Positions 42,296 to 42,417 of a stretch of DNA of 42,417 nt are shown one piece after another (the first letter of the stretch is position 1; every line of letters begins with the position of its first letter). Origin of the DNA: Prolixibacteraceae bacterium (GTDB lineage: Bacteria > Bacteroidota > Bacteroidia > Bacteroidales > Prolixibacteraceae). The DNA lies in assembly GCA_019459485.1 (NCBI GenBank), contig JAIBEZ010000110.1, positions 1 through 42,417 on the forward strand. The letters run 5' to 3'. The position numbers were made by a program, and so were the translations under genes. The notes beneath the pieces are model-generated. The model saw only the letters and a list, made by a program, of their open reading frames with translations. It did not search any database and was not told the DNA's origin.

Positions 42296-42417
42296 ATGAA
42301 CAAATTACTCTTCTCACTTTTATCCATCTTCTTGTCGTGTGTGGCAATTGCCCAGGAAAAACCGGAATGGGATAATATTCAGGTTGTTGACCGGAACAAA
42401 GAACCCGGACGGGCAAC
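42296..42417 (+). CDS. Start of a GH2 beta-galactosidase-like gene, cut by the window end
   Basis: Only the first 40 complete codons are visible. A signal peptide (NKLLFSLLSIFLSCVAIAQ) is followed by EKPEWDNIQVVDRNKEPGRAT, which resembles the opening of LacZ-type GH2 beta-galactosidases (a W-x-N-P/I...NREP-like motif). It follows the GH109-type gene by 88 bases across the 35-bp palindrome. Beta-galactosidase activity would fit the sialoglycan locus, exposing GalNAc or GlcNAc after sialic acid release. The assignment rests on about 20 residues and is tentative. Confidence 0.6.
   Translation, partial: MNKLLFSLLSIFLSCVAIAQEKPEWDNIQVVDRNKEPGRA

Overview
The window looks like chromosomal DNA of a polysaccharide-degrading Bacteroidota, most plausibly Bacteroidia of the Prolixibacteraceae/Marinilabiliales type. 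This rests on two SusC/SusD pairs, many lipoproteins with Bacteroidota-style signal peptides, an ECF sigma/FecR pair, weak Shine-Dalgarno sites, a TAnnTTTG-type promoter element and AT-rich spacers with palindromic repeats. The taxon is inferred from gene content only. No tRNA, rRNA, CRISPR array, transposase or phage gene was seen.

Layout. (1) 1-2965: a sulfur-handling cluster. The end of a rhodanese with an active-site Cys lies on +, facing a four-gene minus-strand operon of two half-size YeeE/YedE membrane proteins and two membrane-anchored rhodanese-like proteins that lack the catalytic Cys. (2) 3141-9093: a GH43 and a clan GH-A (GH5-like) lipoprotein pair, a DUF1905/YdeI-type protein, a small membrane protein, an AlkD-like DNA repair protein and a secreted GH2 enzyme on minus. 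(3) 9516-19950: an ECF sigma factor, FecR-type anti-sigma factor, STN-containing SusC, SusD and two surface lipoproteins. This is a trans-envelope sensing glycan-uptake locus with no glycosidase of its own. (4) 20043-23070: a serine hydrolase of the beta-lactamase/PBP fold on minus and a GH43 enzyme on +, with a strong orphan hairpin terminator between them. (5) 23196-42417: a sialoglycan utilisation locus.

In the sialoglycan locus, a GntR/FCD regulator is divergent from a SusC/SusD pair. An 11-bp perfect inverted repeat lies just downstream of a TACATTTG promoter element. After a terminator-like hairpin come a GH33 sialidase, GH20 hexosaminidase, two-domain sialate O-acetylesterase, N-acetylneuraminate lyase, kelch-type sialic acid mutarotase, N-acylglucosamine 2-epimerase, MFS transporter, SGNH hydrolase, Tat-exported GH109-type enzyme and the start of a GH2 beta-galactosidase-like gene. 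Together they read as a route that de-O-acetylates, releases and imports sialic acid and converts it to ManNAc and then GlcNAc, while GH20, GH2 and GH109 trim the underlying Gal/GalNAc/GlcNAc glycan, as expected for mucin-type or other sialylated glycans. No amino-sugar kinase or GlcNAc-6-P deacetylase/deaminase is present, so those must lie elsewhere.

Non-coding highlights: a multi-hairpin element at 33055-33185 whose two end hairpins are inverted copies with compensatory base changes, a cloverleaf-like element at 38643-38726, a 35-bp near-perfect palindrome at 42228-42262, and several intrinsic terminators, some positioned to serve convergent genes.
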